From contig NZ_JBBUTK010000003.1 of NCBI RefSeq assembly GCF_039592695.1, positions 124,001-188,000 of the forward strand: a stretch of DNA of 64,000 nt, written 5' to 3'. Source of the DNA: Flagellimonas_A sp039592695. GTDB lineage: Bacteria; Bacteroidota; Bacteroidia; Flavobacteriales; Flavobacteriaceae. Position 1 is the stretch's first letter. The number at the start of each line of letters is the position of its first letter. The notes below the pieces were generated by a model. The model was not told where the DNA came from and did no database searches. It saw only the letters and a program-made list of their open reading frames with translations. Made by a program: the position numbers and the translations under genes. Shown here piece by piece: positions 61,728-64,000 of the stretch.

Positions 61728-61790
61728 GTACCCTTGAGGGGACAGCGAAGCAGGGGTGTCAGGTAGATCCCCACCTTCGTGGGAATGACA
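61728..61790 (+). repeat. R2 plus R1 repeat pair between argG and argC
   Basis: R2 (61728–61761: GTACCCTTGAGGGGACAG, CGAAG, CAGGGGTGTCA) is followed by R1 (61766–61790: GATCCCCACCTTCGTGGGAATGACA). They occupy most of the 81-base gap. Confidence 0.85.
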
Positions 61791-61803
61791 AAAAGAATGA
61801 TTT

Positions 61804-62778
61804 ATGATTAAAGCAGGTATCATAGGGGGCTCTGGCTACACGGGTGGCGAACTCATTCGCTTACTACTACATCATCCAGCGGTAGAAATCGATTTTGTGT
61901 ATAGCACTACAAAAGGGGGCAAGCTCGTTAGTTCGGCCCATCCTGACCTGTTGGGCCAGACCGATATGCGGTTTTCAGGGGAAGTCAATTTAGAAGTTGA
62001 AGTCGTTTTTTTGTGTTTGGGACATGGCAATTCCATCCAATTTTTAAAGGAACATCCCTTTTCAGAAAAAACACTGCTTATCGATTTAAGCAATGATTTC
62101 AGGCTAAAAAACGATGCGGTTTTTGGGGGAAGGGAATTTGTGTATGGACTTCCAGAACTCAACAAGAATGCCATTGAAAATGCCACGGCCGTTGCCAATC
62201 CCGGTTGTTTTGCCACGGCCATTCAACTGGCCTTGTTGCCCTTGGCAAAAGCAGGTTTGTTGCAAAATGAGGTACACATTAATGCGGTCACGGGGAGTAC
62301 CGGGGCCGGAGTAAAGCCCTCTGAGACCCTGCATTTTAGTTGGCGTAGCAACAATGCCAGTTGGTACAAGCCCTTTACCCATCAACATTTGGGAGAAATT
62401 GGAGAGAGCCTGAATTCTTTTGGGAAGGATATCGGCCAATTGTATTTTCTCCCAAACCGAGGAAACTTTACCCGCGGTATTTTGGCGACGGCCTACACCA
62501 AATTTGAGGGAAGCGAGGATGACGCAATGCAACTCTACAAAGACTTTTATGACAACGCCGTATTTACCCATGTTTCAGAAGCGCCCATCTATCTAAAACA
62601 AGTAGTGAACACTAACAATTGCCATATACATCTGCACAAACATGAAGATGTCTTACTGGTGACCTCAGCCATCGATAATTTATTGAAGGGAGCATCAGGA
62701 CAGGCTGTTCAGAACATGAATTTTATGTTAGGATTAGAAGAAAGTTTAGGATTGAAGTTGAAAGCCTCTTATTTCTAA
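61804..62778 (+). CDS. argC: N-acetyl-gamma-glutamyl-phosphate reductase
   Basis: A 324-residue enzyme with the Rossmann motif GIIGGSGYTGGELIRLL at residue 6, the active-site Cys in ANPGCFATAIQLAL near residue 138 and a substrate-specificity region VTGSTGAGVKPSE near residue 170. It makes the acyl-glutamate semialdehyde in ornithine synthesis; in Bacteroidota the acyl group may be succinyl. It is preceded and followed by repeat pairs. Confidence 0.97.
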   Translation: MIKAGIIGGSGYTGGELIRLLLHHPAVEIDFVYSTTKGGKLVSSAHPDLLGQTDMRFSGEVNLEVEVVFLCLGHGNSIQFLKEHPFSEKTLLIDLSNDFRLKNDAVFGGREFVYGLPELNKNAIENATAVANPGCFATAIQLALLPLAKAGLLQNEVHINAVTGSTGAGVKPSETLHFSWRSNNASWYKPFTHQHLGEIGESLNSFGKDIGQLYFLPNRGNFTRGILATAYTKFEGSEDDAMQLYKDFYDNAVFTHVSEAPIYLKQVVNTNNCHIHLHKHEDVLLVTSAIDNLLKGASGQAVQNMNFMLGLEESLGLKLKASYF

Positions 62779-62797
62779 AGAATTTGAATTAACAGAT

Positions 62798-62860
62798 TGT
62801 CCCCTTGAGGGGACAGCGAAGCAGGGGTGTCATGGATTCCCGCCTTCCTGGGAATGACAA
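62798..62860 (+). repeat. R2 plus R1 repeat pair between argC and the VOC gene
   Basis: R2 (62798–62832: TGTCCCCTTGAGGGGACAG, CGAAG, CAGGGGTGTCA) followed at once by R1 (62835–62860: GATTCCCGCCTTCCTGGGAATGACAA). Confidence 0.85.
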
Positions 62861-62875
62861 AAAAGTAAAAAATAT

Positions 62876-63289
62876 ATGAAACAAAGTATAGCACATATCG
62901 CCCTTGTTGTTCGAGATTATGATGAGGCCATTGATTTTTATACCAAAAAGTTAAACTTCAATTTGGTAGAGGATACCAAACTTGACGCAGATAAAAGATG
63001 GGTGATCGTCTCTCCGCCCCATGCGACAGAGTGTTCACTTTTGTTGGCCAAGGCGGCAAACGAAAAGCAGTTGCAAAGTGTGGGCAACCAATCTGGGGGC
63101 AGGGTGTTTCTATTTCTCTTTACCGATGATTTTTGGAGGGATTACAATACCATGCTTGAACAAGAAATTACGTTTGTTAGAGAACCCAAAAAAGAACCGT
63201 ATGGAACAGTAGCCGTTTTTGAAGATTTATATGGAAACCTTTGGGATTTATTGGAGCCAAGTAAGAGCAATAAAGGAATATTGAAATGA
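62876..63289 (+). CDS. VOC-family (glyoxalase-like) protein inside the arg/pro operon
   Basis: A 137-residue single-domain vicinal oxygen chelate protein: IAHIALVVRDYDEAIDFYTKKLNF at the start (metal His at residue 6) and YGTVAVFEDLYGNLWDLLEP near the end (metal Glu or Asp). The substrate is unknown. It interrupts the argC–proC order and is flanked by repeats on both sides, so it may have been inserted there; whether it works in the pathway is unclear. Confidence 0.88.
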   Translation: MKQSIAHIALVVRDYDEAIDFYTKKLNFNLVEDTKLDADKRWVIVSPPHATECSLLLAKAANEKQLQSVGNQSGGRVFLFLFTDDFWRDYNTMLEQEITFVREPKKEPYGTVAVFEDLYGNLWDLLEPSKSNKGILK

Positions 63290-63295
63290 ATTAAT

Positions 63296-63350
63296 TGTCC
63301 CCTTGAGGGGACAGCGAAGCAATGTGAAACATTGCAAGCAGGGGTGTTAA
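63296..63350 (+). repeat. Modular repeat R2, long-centre copy
   Basis: TGTCCCCTTGAGGGGACAG is followed by CGAAG, a GCAATGT/ACATTGC hairpin, AAG and CAGGGGTGTTA. It differs from the two other copies in this operon only by the inserted hairpin. Confidence 0.85.
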
Positions 63351-63357
63351 CATCCCC

Positions 63358-63401
63358 CATCCTGAATAAATTCAGGATTCCCCCCTTCAAAGGGGGAATT
63401 T
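63358..63401 (+). repeat. Two palindromes in the VOC–proC gap
   Basis: ATCCTGAATAAATTCAGGAT (stem ATCCTGAA/TTCAGGAT) is followed by CCCCCTTCAAAGGGGG. Both are hairpin-forming and belong to the same repeat-filled 297-base gap. Confidence 0.7.
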
Positions 63402-63423
63402 GACAAATTGAAACAAATAAAGG

Positions 63424-63499
63424 CACCTCCCTGTCAGCCTGAGCGTAGTCGAAGGGCGAGGGGAGGTGGATTCCGCTGTCATGCTGAGCGCAGTCGAAG
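63424..63499 (+). repeat. R3 direct repeats of CTGTCA-CTGAGCG-AGTCGAAG type
   Basis: CTGTCAGCCTGAGCGTAGTCGAAG (63431–63454) and CTGTCATGCTGAGCGCAGTCGAAG (63476–63499) are direct copies 45 bases apart. CACCTCCC and GGGGAGGTG flank the first and can pair. This motif is a widely spread intergenic repeat of bacteria. Confidence 0.8.
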
Positions 63500-63548
63500 C
63501 ACAGCCAATGCAAAAGCGGAAGACCGAAGGGGTCTGAAAATATAATGA

Positions 63549-63575
63549 GATTCCCGCCTTCGCGGGAATGACAAA
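63549..63575 (+). repeat. Palindromic repeat R1 copy before proC
   Basis: GATTCCCGCCTTCGCGGGAATGACAAA, the most regular copy of R1 in the window, ends 11 bases before the proC start. Confidence 0.85.
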
Positions 63576-63586
63576 TTAAACGATTT

Positions 63587-64000
63587 ATGAAAATAGCGAT
63601 CATAGGAGCAGGAAACTTGGGGTTGTCCATAGCAAAGGGCATTTTGCACAGCAATGGGGCCACCACCATGTACCTGACCAAACGGAACATCTCCGAAATC
63701 AAGGATTTTGAGAAATACGGCAATGTAACGGTGACCAACGATAATGCTGAGGCCGTAAAAAATTCGGATATCTTGATTTTTGCGGTACAGCCCGGCCACT
63801 TCGAAGCCATTCTACATGATGTAAAAGACTTGTTGACCGAAAAGCATGTGGTCATCAGCACGATTACCGGTTTTAGCATTGACCGAATGGAGGCCATTAT
63901 CGGGAGTGACAAATACATCATCCGCAGTATGCCCAACACGGCCATTTCAGTGGGGAAATCCATGACCTGTCTGTGCAGCAATGAATTGGGTAAAAAACGG
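63587..64000 (+). CDS. proC: Pyrroline-5-carboxylate reductase, N-terminal part
   Basis: ATG 63587 opens a frame that runs off the right edge (138 codons visible). The start MKIAIIGAGNLGLSIAKGIL is a Rossmann NAD(P)-binding motif, and IFAVQPGHFEAIL, VVISTITGFSIDRME and IIRSMPNTAISVG are ProC hallmarks. It makes proline from pyrroline-5-carboxylate. Its position after argC in an arginine operon is typical of Flavobacteriaceae and gives a reason for Pro codons in the leader peptide. Confidence 0.96.
   Translation, partial: MKIAIIGAGNLGLSIAKGILHSNGATTMYLTKRNISEIKDFEKYGNVTVTNDNAEAVKNSDILIFAVQPGHFEAILHDVKDLLTEKHVVISTITGFSIDRMEAIIGSDKYIIRSMPNTAISVGKSMTCLCSNELGKKR

Noticed and set aside
63290..63586. 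CRISPR array
   Set aside because: Repeats are of different families, are palindromic and lack regular unique spacers; no cas gene is present.
63142..63981. A 279-codon open frame on the minus strand
   Set aside because: It runs antisense through the VOC gene end, the repeat gap and proC; the protein is low-complexity where it reads the repeats and has no recognisable domain. proC on the plus strand explains the sequence.

Overview
The window reads as a chromosomal segment of a marine-type member of Flavobacteriaceae (Bacteroidota), close in gene order to Muricauda/Robiginitalea-like genomes. The reasons are the lptE–hypothetical–secG–groS–groL order, the class II HMG-CoA reductase and GYDIA-type GHMP kinase of the flavobacterial mevalonate route, the coaX–OMP–TPR–lptC–CBS–ppiD block, promoters of the TTTG/TAnnTTTG type and the near absence of Shine-Dalgarno sequences. 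No phage, integrative element, IS or CRISPR array is visible.

Layout. 1–3.5 kb: export and chaperone genes (lptE end, secG, groSL). 3.5–9.6 kb: a minus-strand run with a metal-handling flavour (HYC_CC_PP-like protein, beta-barrel, double-HMA secreted protein, NHL lipoprotein, HMA–MauE membrane protein, second barrel, DUF3179 lipoprotein), punctuated by palindromic repeats. 9.6–17.4 kb: a GAF-type methionine sulfoxide reductase, purH and the cell-shape operon mreBCD–mrdA–rodA. 17.4–29.3 kb: a nuclease, the Prc protease, surE, lpxB, a C40 peptidase, comEC, a POT peptide transporter and a DPP IV-like peptidase. 29.5–32.2 kb: two mevalonate-pathway genes around an orphan DUF433 gene. 32.2–40.2 kb: the minus-strand envelope operon coaX…ppiD and tRNA-Phe. 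40.4–45.3 kb: two small proteins, a GH32 lipoprotein and an arsenosugar-type quartet (rhodanese, DUF2064 transferase, purine nucleoside phosphorylase, GT2). 45.3–51.3 kb: a tandem amidase pair with one decayed copy, an Omp85-like barrel, a GH113-like lipoprotein, another barrel and DUF547. 51.5–59.6 kb: a redox plus glycosyltransferase locus. 59.6–64 kb: the start of the arginine/proline operon (GNAT, argG, argC, VOC, proC).

The strongest new observation is upstream of the arginine operon. A 26-residue ORF at 59664–59744 ends in an Arg/Pro-rich tail. It has its own promoter, and its Arg codons lie in the loop of a GCACCC/GGGTGC hairpin followed by a second hairpin that competes for pairing. 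This is the layout of a ribosome-stalling attenuator sensing Arg and possibly Pro, ahead of genes that make both. Other points of interest are a translated palindromic repeat in a metal-transport gene, a modular repeat family with exchangeable centres, an amidase paralogue that lost every zinc ligand, apparently leaderless promoters, two small proteins, and a redox/lipid-linked sugar locus without an assigned job.
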